Source: Bacillus sp. F19 (lineage in GTDB: Bacteria > Bacillota > Bacilli > Bacillales > Bacillaceae). From it: a DNA stretch of 64,000 nucleotides. Made by a program: the position numbers and the translations under genes. Positions 16,616 to 23,798 of the stretch are shown here, in pieces (the stretch's first letter is position 1; each line of letters opens with the position of its first letter). The DNA lies in the NCBI GenBank assembly GCA_023823795.1, contig CP085710.1, positions 4,738,001 to 4,802,000 on the forward strand, written 5' to 3'. Below the pieces are notes generated by a model. The model searched no databases. It saw nothing but the letters and a program-made list of their open reading frames with translations, and had not been told where the DNA came from.

Positions 16616-17551
16616 TTACGGAGTTTTATTGTAAATCTCAAGGTGTTTTTTCAGTTCATCAGAAACTGTACGAAGCTTTTCTTTGTCAGGTATATAATAG
16701 TAAGTACCATCAATTGTTTTACCTTTTCCTTCAATTTTGTGCTGCTCTATATTTTTCCGGGCATCTTTATAATTTGATTGAATCTCCCACATATCATCGA
16801 AAGCCAAGTTTGTTTTTACATTATTTTCAACGACTTTAACCATCTCGCCAAATTTCGTGATGGAGGATATGTTTGCGCCTTTTTGTATTATAGCTTCAAT
16901 TACTTGCTGTTGCCGCATTTGCCGGCCGAAGTCTCCTCGCGGATCTTTACTCCTCATCCGAGAATACCTCAGTGCTTTTTCACCATCCAAATGAAGACGA
17001 CCTTTTGGGTAATGCACACTGTAATAAGTGAAATCTAAATCATTATTTACTTCCACCCCTCCTACTGCATCAACAATTTCTTTAAAACTTTTCATATTTA
17101 CCTTCACAAAATAATCTACAGGAACATCTAAGAGATTTTCCACAGAACGAATGGTCATCTCAGTGCCGCCAATCGCATAAGCGGCGTTAATTTTGTCTGT
17201 CGTCCCGTTTCCTTTGATCTTTGTGTACGTATCGCGAGGGATACTCATCATATGCATCGATTCGGAATGAGGATTAATCGTTAATAAAATCAATGAATCG
17301 GACCGCCCGCGTTTTTGACCTGCAGGTTTATCGATCCCCATTAGCAAAACAGATATCGGATTACCTTCTTTGAAGTTAATTTTTTCTAATCGTTTTTCAG
17401 ATTTTTTCCGGTCGATATCTTCTTGAATATTTGCCACGGTTGACGTTGCCATGTGCCATAAATAATACGTATAACTGCCTGACCCTAAAATTAATACGCA
17501 AATAATTGTTAAAATAATTAGCAGAACTTTTTTTCGATTTTTAGTACCCAT
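16616..17551 (-). CDS. LytR-CpsA-Psr (LCP) family wall-polymer ligase
   Basis: LCP proteins attach undecaprenyl-linked polymers to peptidoglycan at the outer face of the membrane. This 311-residue protein has a basic start, one membrane anchor (about residues 8-30), then the extracytoplasmic LCP domain: SVLLMGIDKPAGQKRGRSD, MMSIPRDTYTKI, DKINAAYAIGG, VDYFVKVNMKSFKEIVDAVGGV, LRYSRMRSKDPRGDFGR and the RQQQVIEA helix. The conserved arginines and aspartates that bind pyrophosphate are present. GAGGT precedes the ATG. A paralogue, about as long and near-identical in motifs, is at 42542-43489. Its position between glycan genes suggests it joins the locally made polymer to the wall. Confidence 0.93.
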   Translation of the reverse strand: MGTKNRKKVLLIILTIICVLILGSGSYTYYLWHMATSTVANIQEDIDRKKSEKRLEKINFKEGNPISVLLMGIDKPAGQKRGRSDSLILLTINPHSESMHMMSIPRDTYTKIKGNGTTDKINAAYAIGGTEMTIRSVENLLDVPVDYFVKVNMKSFKEIVDAVGGVEVNNDLDFTYYSVHYPKGRLHLDGEKALRYSRMRSKDPRGDFGRQMRQQQVIEAIIQKGANISSITKFGEMVKVVENNVKTNLAFDDMWEIQSNYKDARKNIEQHKIEGKGKTIDGTYYYIPDKEKLRTVSDELKKHLEIYNKTP

Positions 17552-17643
17552 TATGACCTCACTTTAAAACCTATTAAAATTGAGTATTTTTCATCAATCT
17601 TTGTTACTTATAAAATATAAAAATCATTTGAAATTAAACATGG

Positions 17644-19002
17644 CTAAGCTGCAGGTTTAGAATCAGTTTGATAATTTCGTCCTGTTCGGGCAACTTTGTT
17701 CCATTTTTTATTGAAGAAATAAGAAATGCTTCCATACATTACGAAGTACATCGTTACAAATCGATAGACGAAAATGTCAAAGATGATGGCAGACAATAAC
17801 CGGGGTACATCTTTCTTTCGAAACGAAAACCCGTGGTATTTCCCCATTCTAATTGCCACCAAATCGTACGCTGCCCCAAATAAAAAAATGTACATCAAAT
17901 AGAATAATAGATAATGAACATAGGAAGATGGAGGGTTCAATATCCCATTTACCACTACGATGCCTGTCATGGCATAAGAAGCGATGGTGCCTACTAGAAA
18001 TGACTCAAAAATGTAAAAGAAAGAAACGGCTTTAGTAAGTAAGGTTTTCATGAAAAAGGGCTGGAAATGGATAAAGCAATCAATAAATGCTTTTTGCCAT
18101 CGTACACGCTGCTTGATTAAATCCTTCCAGGTTTCAGGCAATTCGGTATAACTAACAGCTTCCGGCAGAAAAATAATTTTCTTGTTTTTTTGTTTCGATA
18201 TGTGCCTATGGATGCGCAGCGTGATGTCAATGTCTTCCCCAATTGTTGATCGGTAACCACCCACATCCAGAAGTACTTGTTTCCTGAAAATTCCAAACGC
18301 TCCCGATATGATAGCTAGAGCATGAAAGCGTGCAAGAGACACCTTTGTAATATAGAATGCTTTTAGGAAATCCAAAGTTTGAACTCGTATTAGCATGTTT
18401 GCACGGAGTAAAGACAAACGATTTAAAGGTTTAGATGTTTTTGTTTGCAAAACATGCACCATTCCGCCGGCTGCAACGACATCATTATCCTCAAAAGTAT
18501 CGTTAACAACTGATAAGGCCTGATTTGTCAAAATGGTATCGGCATCTAGTGTGATCACCATATTTTTACTGGAATATTCTATCCCTGCATTTAAAGAATC
18601 AGCTTTTCCGCCATTCAATTTATCTATGACGTAAATATTAGGGTAGAGCTCGGACTGATAAAATTCCTCAACCTTTTCATGAGACAGTCTTTTAAGCGGA
18701 GATTTTGAACATGGTTTTAACTTTAGAAATCTATTCAAAAAACACATTGTTGCGTCCGTTGAACCGTCATTGATATAAATGACTTCAAATTGAGAATAAG
18801 ATAATGATTTCATGCTTTTAATCGAAGTTTCTATAATTCCCTGTTCGTTGTAACAAGGGACTAAGATGCTTATTCCCTTATCTATTTTTAGGATTTGTTT
18901 GAGCTCTTCGTTTTGACCACGAAACCATGGTAAACAATGGAGTAAATGGAGCACAGGAAACACAACACATAAAAAGAACAAAATTTCGACAAAAATATCC
19001 AA
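17644..19002 (-). CDS. Processive family 2 glycosyltransferase (poly-GlcNAc/chitin synthase-like)
   Basis: A 452-residue membrane enzyme with an N-terminal membrane segment, a cytosolic GT2 domain and several C-terminal membrane segments. The processive-synthase residues are all present: Asp79 in NDGSTD, the DAD at 153-155, GED at 255-257 and QRVRW at 298-302. This layout matches IcaA/PgaC, NodC and hyaluronan synthases. Translation starts at TTG with AAAGGAG eight bases upstream. A LysM-polysaccharide deacetylase is transcribed divergently 426 bases away, which favours a poly-N-acetylhexosamine product that is then deacetylated. No IcaD- or PgaD-like partner is seen. Confidence 0.85.
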   Translation of the reverse strand: MDIFVEILFFLCVVFPVLHLLHCLPWFRGQNEELKQILKIDKGISILVPCYNEQGIIETSIKSMKSLSYSQFEVIYINDGSTDATMCFLNRFLKLKPCSKSPLKRLSHEKVEEFYQSELYPNIYVIDKLNGGKADSLNAGIEYSSKNMVITLDADTILTNQALSVVNDTFEDNDVVAAGGMVHVLQTKTSKPLNRLSLLRANMLIRVQTLDFLKAFYITKVSLARFHALAIISGAFGIFRKQVLLDVGGYRSTIGEDIDITLRIHRHISKQKNKKIIFLPEAVSYTELPETWKDLIKQRVRWQKAFIDCFIHFQPFFMKTLLTKAVSFFYIFESFLVGTIASYAMTGIVVVNGILNPPSSYVHYLLFYLMYIFLFGAAYDLVAIRMGKYHGFSFRKKDVPRLLSAIIFDIFVYRFVTMYFVMYGSISYFFNKKWNKVARTGRNYQTDSKPAA

Positions 19003-19268
19003 AAAAACACTCCTTTATTGACATTAGCAAAGCAATTATTACCCTACTTTCACTAATATCTTTTCATAGGGCCTATATTTTTGCGAGAGTAAAATGGTGA
19101 AAGAATACTAAATGCCTACTCACTTTGAGGAGATGTGTCGAAAAAAGTGGAAAAATATTTCTTTGAATAATTAGGTTGCCCTATACAAAATGGGGGTCTT
19201 TTTTAAGATAATATGACTGTATTGTTTTGTCGCTATAGTGTGCTATGCTTTTTTAGACGATGATTTTC

Positions 19269-19300
19269 CGTCCTCCGTAATGGAGGGCGTTTTATTTTTT
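19269..19300 (+). terminator. Orphan terminator-like hairpin in a gene-free leader
   Basis: CGTCCTCC and GGAGGGCG form an eight-base stem around GTAAT, followed by TTTTATTTTTT. No plus-strand gene lies upstream. The 426-base gap between the synthase and the deacetylase otherwise shows a TATAAT at about 19353 with no good -35 element. The hairpin could end a short leader or small RNA, or act as an attenuator for the deacetylase gene. Confidence 0.6.
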
Positions 19301-19428
19301 GTAAAGGGGTGACTATAATCCGCAATTAGATGTTAAAAATTCCAAGTCTAATATAATAAAAGTTTAGAAGATCGCTTTCCGTTTTTAAGTGTAACTTTCA
19401 AAGTATTGTGATCAGATGAGGTGAAATC

Positions 19429-20394
19429 ATGTTTAAAAAAGCGACCGGTTTAATAGCATTTATCTTAGTTTGTTTGCCCATGTTTGGGAAACCTGCAATG
19501 GCTGAAACTTACACAGTTCAACCAGGAGACACCCTTTCGAAAATATCCGACAAGTATGGAACATCAGTAGATAAGGTGGTAAACCAGAACAAATTACTAT
19601 CTACTATACTTGAGCAAGGACAACAATTAGAAATTCCTAAAACATATAGAGTTAGTGAAGGGGACACACTCTATAAAATTTCAGTTAAACTCGGCATTTC
19701 TATACCTGAGTTATTACTAGCAGCCAACCCGAAAATTAAAAATTCTCATTGGATTTATCCTGGACAAATAATAAATATTCCATTAAAAAATGAAATGATT
19801 TATATGGGTAATCCCAGTAAGAAAAGAATTGCCCTTACTTTTGACGACGGTCCAGAAGATATCTATACTCCTCAAATTTTAGATATCTTAAGACAAAAAG
19901 ATGTGAAGGCAACTTTCTTTGTGGTAGGGAAGCAGGCAAGGGAGTATCCTGAACGACTAAAACAAATTTACAGAGAGGGTCATGTTATAGGCAACCATAC
20001 ATGGGATCACCCGCATGTACCTGATCTCACGAACCAACAATTAATCGAAAACGTACAGTCCACTACCGCAGAAATTGAGAAAATTACAGGGGTAAAAACG
20101 AATTTATTCCGACCTCCATATGGTGAAATTAAAGATCGACAGGTAGCACTTCTTAATAATCGTGGATACAGTTCAATCATGTGGACGGCAGATACAATGG
20201 ATTGGAGTGGAGTGTCTGCCGAAGATATTCTATCAAGAGTGAAGCAAAATGTGAGCCCTGGGGTCATAATCCTTCAACATAACTACCATGTATCGGGGCA
20301 ATTTGAAACTGTTAAGGCATTGCCTCAAATCATTGACCAATTACGTGCACAGGGCTATGAGTTTGTTACAGTTCCAAAACTCTTAGATAAATAA
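19429..20394 (+). CDS. LysM-domain polysaccharide deacetylase (NodB family, exported)
   Basis: A secreted 321-residue carbohydrate esterase family 4 protein. Signal peptide about 1-25 (cleavage after AMA), LysM repeats at about 27-70 (YTVQPGDTLSKIS) and 72-118 (YRVSEGDTLYKIS), then the NodB deacetylase domain. Catalytic residues are visible: TFDDGP with Asp139/Asp140, the metal histidines His190 and His194 in GNHTWDH, RPPYG at 228-232 and ILQH with His284. GAGGTGAA lies just before the ATG. LysM targets the enzyme to peptidoglycan or chitin-like glycans. It may deacetylate peptidoglycan, or the polymer of the divergent GT2 synthase; sequence alone does not decide. Confidence 0.92.
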   Translation: MFKKATGLIAFILVCLPMFGKPAMAETYTVQPGDTLSKISDKYGTSVDKVVNQNKLLSTILEQGQQLEIPKTYRVSEGDTLYKISVKLGISIPELLLAANPKIKNSHWIYPGQIINIPLKNEMIYMGNPSKKRIALTFDDGPEDIYTPQILDILRQKDVKATFFVVGKQAREYPERLKQIYREGHVIGNHTWDHPHVPDLTNQQLIENVQSTTAEIEKITGVKTNLFRPPYGEIKDRQVALLNNRGYSSIMWTADTMDWSGVSAEDILSRVKQNVSPGVIILQHNYHVSGQFETVKALPQIIDQLRAQGYEFVTVPKLLDK

Positions 20395-20419
20395 GAATCA
20401 AATATAAAAATAAATACCT

Positions 20420-20452
20420 TACAATAGGGTAAACTCTATTGGGACTTTTTTA
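20420..20452 (+). terminator. Terminator of the deacetylase gene
   Basis: CAATAG and CTATTG pair around an eight-base loop and are followed by GGGAC and seven T, 25 bases after the stop codon. The stem is short. Confidence 0.55.
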
Positions 20453-20457
20453 ATACA

Positions 20458-20664
20458 CACCAGTTTATCGAAGAATAAGGATTTCCATATAAGTCTTCAT
20501 TTGGTCCAATTGGTGCTGTAGCCGATAAATTGTTTTTGGAGAAGTATATGAGAGCATTTATTGTTTCTCGTGCAAAGGCACTGAAAAAGATTTCCGGAAA
20601 TATGGATTTACCTTTTTGTAGTAAGATGTTACAAATGGAGGAACTATCCAATGAAGAAATTTGA
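20458..20664 (+). pseudogene. Remnant of an SRPBCC-family protein (C-terminal fragment)
   Basis: The frame reads HQFIEE, a stop codon, then KSSFGPIGAVADKLFLEKY followed by MRAFIVSRAKALKKIS and ends at TGA 20662-20664. The second part matches, as I recall the family, the C-terminal helix of small SRPBCC/polyketide-cyclase-like proteins. The N-terminal two thirds are missing, and a stop plus a probable deletion separates the two surviving pieces. The left edge runs into the deacetylase terminator. It is probably not functional, though a 38-codon frame from the internal ATG at 20548 remains open. Confidence 0.6.
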
Positions 20665-20803
20665 TGAATTACCAAAATCTATTAAGAAAACAATTCGTTA
20701 TATTAACCAAGATGTTAATTCGATTAAAAAGCTAGAACATTTAGAAACACTAATTGATTTATATATACAAAAAAGAAAAAAGCATCTAAGTAAAAAAGCA
20801 TAA
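20651..20803 (+). CDS. Small hypothetical protein, 50 residues
   Basis: An ATG at 20651 opens a 50-codon frame ending at TAA 20801. GGAGG sits eight bases upstream. The product starts MKKFDELPKSIKKTIRYINQ and is lysine-rich, helical in appearance and basic at the C terminus (KRKKHLSKKA). Its start overlaps the end of the SRPBCC remnant by 14 bases, the pattern of translational coupling, so it may have been the second gene of a pair whose first member decayed. I do not recognise a family. It could be expressed or a leftover. Confidence 0.5.
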   Translation: MKKFDELPKSIKKTIRYINQDVNSIKKLEHLETLIDLYIQKRKKHLSKKA

Positions 20804-21198
20804 TAGAATTAACTCAAAAATTTATTTATTAATTTTTTATTTTAAATTATGACAGTTGGTGAGACGGATTGAATATTTCTTTTGATGATTGCAATTTTGA
20901 ATTGAAGTTTGTATAAACCTGTCTATAGGTAGATTATTGATATATAGTGTGAAACTATGATAGAGTACTGCCCGGGACTTACCGCACAGCCTGCTCAGCT
21001 TATAAATCGAGTGAATCCGGGAAATCTTTAGGGTTATTTAGAAAAAAATGTATGGATGTTAATTTGGAGATAGTTGGAAAAAAGAAAGTAAAGTGATGCA
21101 ACCGGCCAGTATTTCATTTGGTACAGCAAGTAAAAAATCCATTCCGGCAAGTATTTTTCCGGTTTTGGACAGTATCCGGAAGTTTGGGACAAAAAAAC
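20804..21198. other. Gene-free stretch
   Basis: No convincing gene. The left part is A/T-rich. Around 21100-21190 the degenerate phrases CCGGCCAGTATT, CCGGCAAGTATT and GACAGTATCCGG recur, suggesting a small decayed repeat. A 61-codon minus-strand frame here has no ribosome site and no recognisable domain. Confidence 0.6.
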
Positions 21199-21244
21199 AG
21201 AAAAAAAAGCCGTCCTCAAGTGTGATGCATCACTTAAGAACAGC
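21199..21244 (-). terminator. Terminator of the gtaB-ugd operon
   Basis: On the minus strand GCTGTTCTTAAGTG pairs over 14 positions (three wobble) with CACTTGAGGACGGC across an eight-base loop, followed by eight T. It starts six bases after the ugd stop codon. Confidence 0.9.
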
Positions 21245-21249
21245 CCTCA

Positions 21250-22560
21250 TTAGTCCGTTTTGATTATCTCTTTGCGTCCGACGGATACATAGGTCATCCA
21301 TTCAGGAATATCTCTCAGCGGATAGATGTTTCTTCCATCAATCAAGATTGGGGTGTTCATTTTTTCCTGATAGATGTCCATAGGAAACATACGAACTTCA
21401 TCCCACTCGGTCACAATAAAAGCAGCGTCCGCACCCGTGATTGCTTCAGCAAGATTGTCACAATATGTGATCGATTCCTTTAAAACCTTCCGAGCTTCAT
21501 TCAGAGCAATCGGATCATACCCTGTTACGACCGCACCTTCCTTAACCAACTCCTTCGCAATCACAAGCGAAGCAGCTTCTCTGACATCATCTGTATTAGG
21601 TTTGAAGGCTAAACCGAGAAGAGCGATTTTTTTACCTTCAAGAGAACCCAAATGCTTTTTTGCAGACTCGATTAATTTTAACGGCTGGCGATTGTTTACG
21701 GTAATGACTGAATCCAGCAGATCAAACTTATGCTGTACGTTGCCCGCTAATTGGACGAGGGCTTTCGTATCTTTTGGAAAACAGGAGCCGCCATATCCGA
21801 TTCCGGCCTTTAAAAATTGCGATCCAATTCTTGAGTCTTTGCCAATGCCTTCCGCCACATCTTCAATGTCCGCACCTAATTTTTCGCAGATGTTGGCAAT
21901 TTCATTGATAAAGCTGATTTTTGTTGCCAAAAACGCATTCGCAGCATATTTAATCATTTCAGCGCTTCTTATATCCGTCCGTACTACAGGAATACCCAGC
22001 GGTTTATAGATTTCTTCAAGCGCATCCCCGGCAAAAAACGAGCGTGATCCAATGACGATGCGATCTCCGTGAAAAGTATCATGAATGGCAGAGCCTTCTC
22101 TGAGAAATTCAGGATTAGAAGCGACTTCTGCATGGGTGGAAGGCGACTTATGCTGATTAACGATCTCAAGAATATGTTCATTCGTGCCGACGGGAACGGT
22201 GCTCTTAACGACGATAATCACATCGTTTTGAATCTGTTCAGCGATTTGAACAGCAGCCGCTTCAACATAAGTCAAATTAGCAGAACCATCCTCATTTTCA
22301 GGCGTGCCGACAGCGATGAAGATGATTTCGCTCTCTCCATACGCTGTGCTGGAATCTGCTGTAAAAGTCAGCCTTCCGGATTGAACGTTTTTCTTCATTA
22401 ATTCCTCTAGACCCGGTTCATAAATAGGAGACACTCCATTATTCAGCATGGCAACTTTCTTTCTATCGATATCCACACACGTTACTTTGTGGCCGATCTC
22501 AGCTAAGCATACACCCGTGACCAGCCCGACGTATCCAGTTCCAGCAACTGATATTCTCAC
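21250..22560 (-). CDS. ugd: UDP-glucose 6-dehydrogenase (Ugd/TuaD family)
   Basis: Oxidises UDP-glucose to UDP-glucuronic acid, a precursor of teichuronic acids and other acidic surface glycans. The 436-residue protein has the Rossmann motif VAGTGYVGLVTG, FIAVGTPENEDGSA, VKSTVPVGT, SNPEFLREGSA and the catalytic loop GIGYGGSCFPKD with Cys260. The C-terminal NAD/UDP domain contains LGLAFKPNTDDVREA. It follows gtaB by 22 bases, so its substrate is made by the neighbouring enzyme. The SNPEFLREG motif distinguishes it from the WecC-like dehydrogenase at 9665-10924. The B. subtilis homologue TuaD serves teichuronic acid; no other tua gene is recognisable here. Confidence 0.93.
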   Translation of the reverse strand: MRISVAGTGYVGLVTGVCLAEIGHKVTCVDIDRKKVAMLNNGVSPIYEPGLEELMKKNVQSGRLTFTADSSTAYGESEIIFIAVGTPENEDGSANLTYVEAAAVQIAEQIQNDVIIVVKSTVPVGTNEHILEIVNQHKSPSTHAEVASNPEFLREGSAIHDTFHGDRIVIGSRSFFAGDALEEIYKPLGIPVVRTDIRSAEMIKYAANAFLATKISFINEIANICEKLGADIEDVAEGIGKDSRIGSQFLKAGIGYGGSCFPKDTKALVQLAGNVQHKFDLLDSVITVNNRQPLKLIESAKKHLGSLEGKKIALLGLAFKPNTDDVREAASLVIAKELVKEGAVVTGYDPIALNEARKVLKESITYCDNLAEAITGADAAFIVTEWDEVRMFPMDIYQEKMNTPILIDGRNIYPLRDIPEWMTYVSVGRKEIIKTD

Positions 22561-22582
22561 TGCATAATCCCCTGACCTCTCT

Positions 22583-23461
22583 CTAACTATTTGAAACTTT
22601 ATTTTTTATGTACTGCAGAATATCTTCTCTCAGCTCATCGTTATCCATGGCAAAATCGATTGTCGCCTGAATAAAGCCAAGCTTGTCTCCTACATCATAT
22701 CTTTTGCCGATGAAATGATACGCCGTTACTTCTTCTTTATGGGCGAGCTCTTTTAAAGCATCTGTTAATTGAATTTCTCCGCCTGAACCAGGTTTAAGCT
22801 TTGCGAGAATATCAAAAATTTCCGGACGCAAGATATATCGTCCTAAAATAGCTGTATTAGACGGGGCATCTTCCCGTTTTGGCTTTTCTACTAAATCTTT
22901 CACTTTATAAACATTGTCAGCCTTTTTTTCTTGTTGATCGTAGCTTACAATTCCATACTTCGATACATCTTCAGTCTTCACATTCTGCACTCCGATTACC
23001 GTGCTTTGGAATCGATCATAAACATCAATTAACTGCTTTAAGCAAGGAACATCGGATTGAACAATGTCGTCTCCAAGCATAACAGCGAAAGGTTCATTTC
23101 CGATGAATCTTCTGGCGCAATAAATGGCATGCCCAAGACCAAGAGGCTCTTTTTGACGGATGTAATGAATATTGGCAAGCTCTGAAATGCCCTGGACCTT
23201 GCTGAGCAAATCCCATTTTTCTTTTTTAATAAGCGTCTCTTCAAGCTCATAGGATTTATCAAAATGATCTTCAATCGCCCGTTTTCCTCGTCCGGAAACG
23301 ATTAGGATATCCTCAATTCCGGAAGCAACCGCTTCTTCAATGATGTATTGAATGGTAGGTTTATCAACTATAGGCAGCATTTCTTTAGGCTGGGCCTTCG
23401 TAGCAGGCAAAAACCTTGTTCCCAAACCCGCAGCCGGTATGATCGCTTTTTTTACATGCAT
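22583..23461 (-). CDS. gtaB: UTP-glucose-1-phosphate uridylyltransferase
   Basis: Makes UDP-glucose from UTP and glucose-1-phosphate. The 292-residue length is typical of GtaB/GalU. Motifs: [19 protein letters not shown] for nucleotide binding, [19 protein letters not shown], the [11 protein letters not shown] segment, FAVMLGDD with metal-binding aspartate, and the [19 protein letters not shown] region. It is the first gene of a two-gene operon with ugd and supplies its substrate. UDP-glucose also feeds glycolipid synthesis and glucosylation of teichoic acid. Confidence 0.95.
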   Translation of the reverse strand: MHVKKAIIPAAGLGTRFLPATKAQPKEMLPIVDKPTIQYIIEEAVASGIEDILIVSGRGKRAIEDHFDKSYELEETLIKKEKWDLLSKVQGISELANIHYIRQKEPLGLGHAIYCARRFIGNEPFAVMLGDDIVQSDVPCLKQLIDVYDRFQSTVIGVQNVKTEDVSKYGIVSYDQQEKKADNVYKVKDLVEKPKREDAPSNTAILGRYILRPEIFDILAKLKPGSGGEIQLTDALKELAHKEEVTAYHFIGKRYDVGDKLGFIQATIDFAMDNDELREDILQYIKNKVSNS

Positions 23462-23556
23462 GTGTCTACCCCCTGATTATGTCAAAAGTCTCTCTCTTTA
23501 TATTACAACATCTATACAGTCTATTCCTTTAACGTTTTATAAATGTTTGGTAAACA

Positions 23557-23700
23557 CGAAAAGCGGAACCGACTGTTTAGCTCAGGCATGGCAGATAAGA
23601 AGCCGACAGACAGATAAGAATTCCCCCGAAAAGTCGGGGTTTGACTTTCCTGAGGGAATTTGTTCTGGCCGAGGGGTTAGGAGGTGGTCCTAGTGGTCCC
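23557..23700 (-). repeat. Dispersed intergenic hairpin element, copy B
   Basis: Read on the minus strand, this gene-free stretch repeats the block order of copy A at 4960-5080: CCTCGGCCAGAAC, AAAGTCAAACC, GACTTTTC, CTTATCTGTCTGTCGG, GAGCTAAAC and CGGTTCCGCTTTTC. Its hairpin keeps the inner arms AAAGTC/GACTTTT and an AAACC-type loop, but its outer arms are AATTCCC/GGGAATT instead of the GGATCC-based arms of copy A. It also carries an extra 20 or so bases near CTTCTTATCTGCCATGCC. It fills most of the 23462-23798 gap between gtaB and the LytB-like gene. Confidence 0.8.
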
Positions 23701-23734
23701 GCACTTTTTGTTAATAATAGCATCATTCTGAAAG

Positions 23735-23785
23735 AATAAAAAAACTGACTCCTAATACGTTTTTCAACGGTTTTAGGGTCAGTTT
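23735..23785 (-). terminator. Terminator of the autolysin operon
   Basis: On the minus strand AAACTGAC-CCTAA pairs with TTAGG-A-GTCAGTTT, followed by seven T. It starts 14 bases after the LytB-like stop codon. Confidence 0.88.
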
Positions 23786-23798
23786 CTATTAATAACTT

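Noticed and set aside
19003..19428. Cyclic-dinucleotide riboswitch before the deacetylase
   Set aside because: The gap lacks the conserved GEMM or ydaO core segments; only the orphan terminator is supported.
21374..22009. 211-codon plus-strand frame opposite ugd
   Set aside because: It is antisense to a clear dehydrogenase, has no ribosome site and no recognisable domain.
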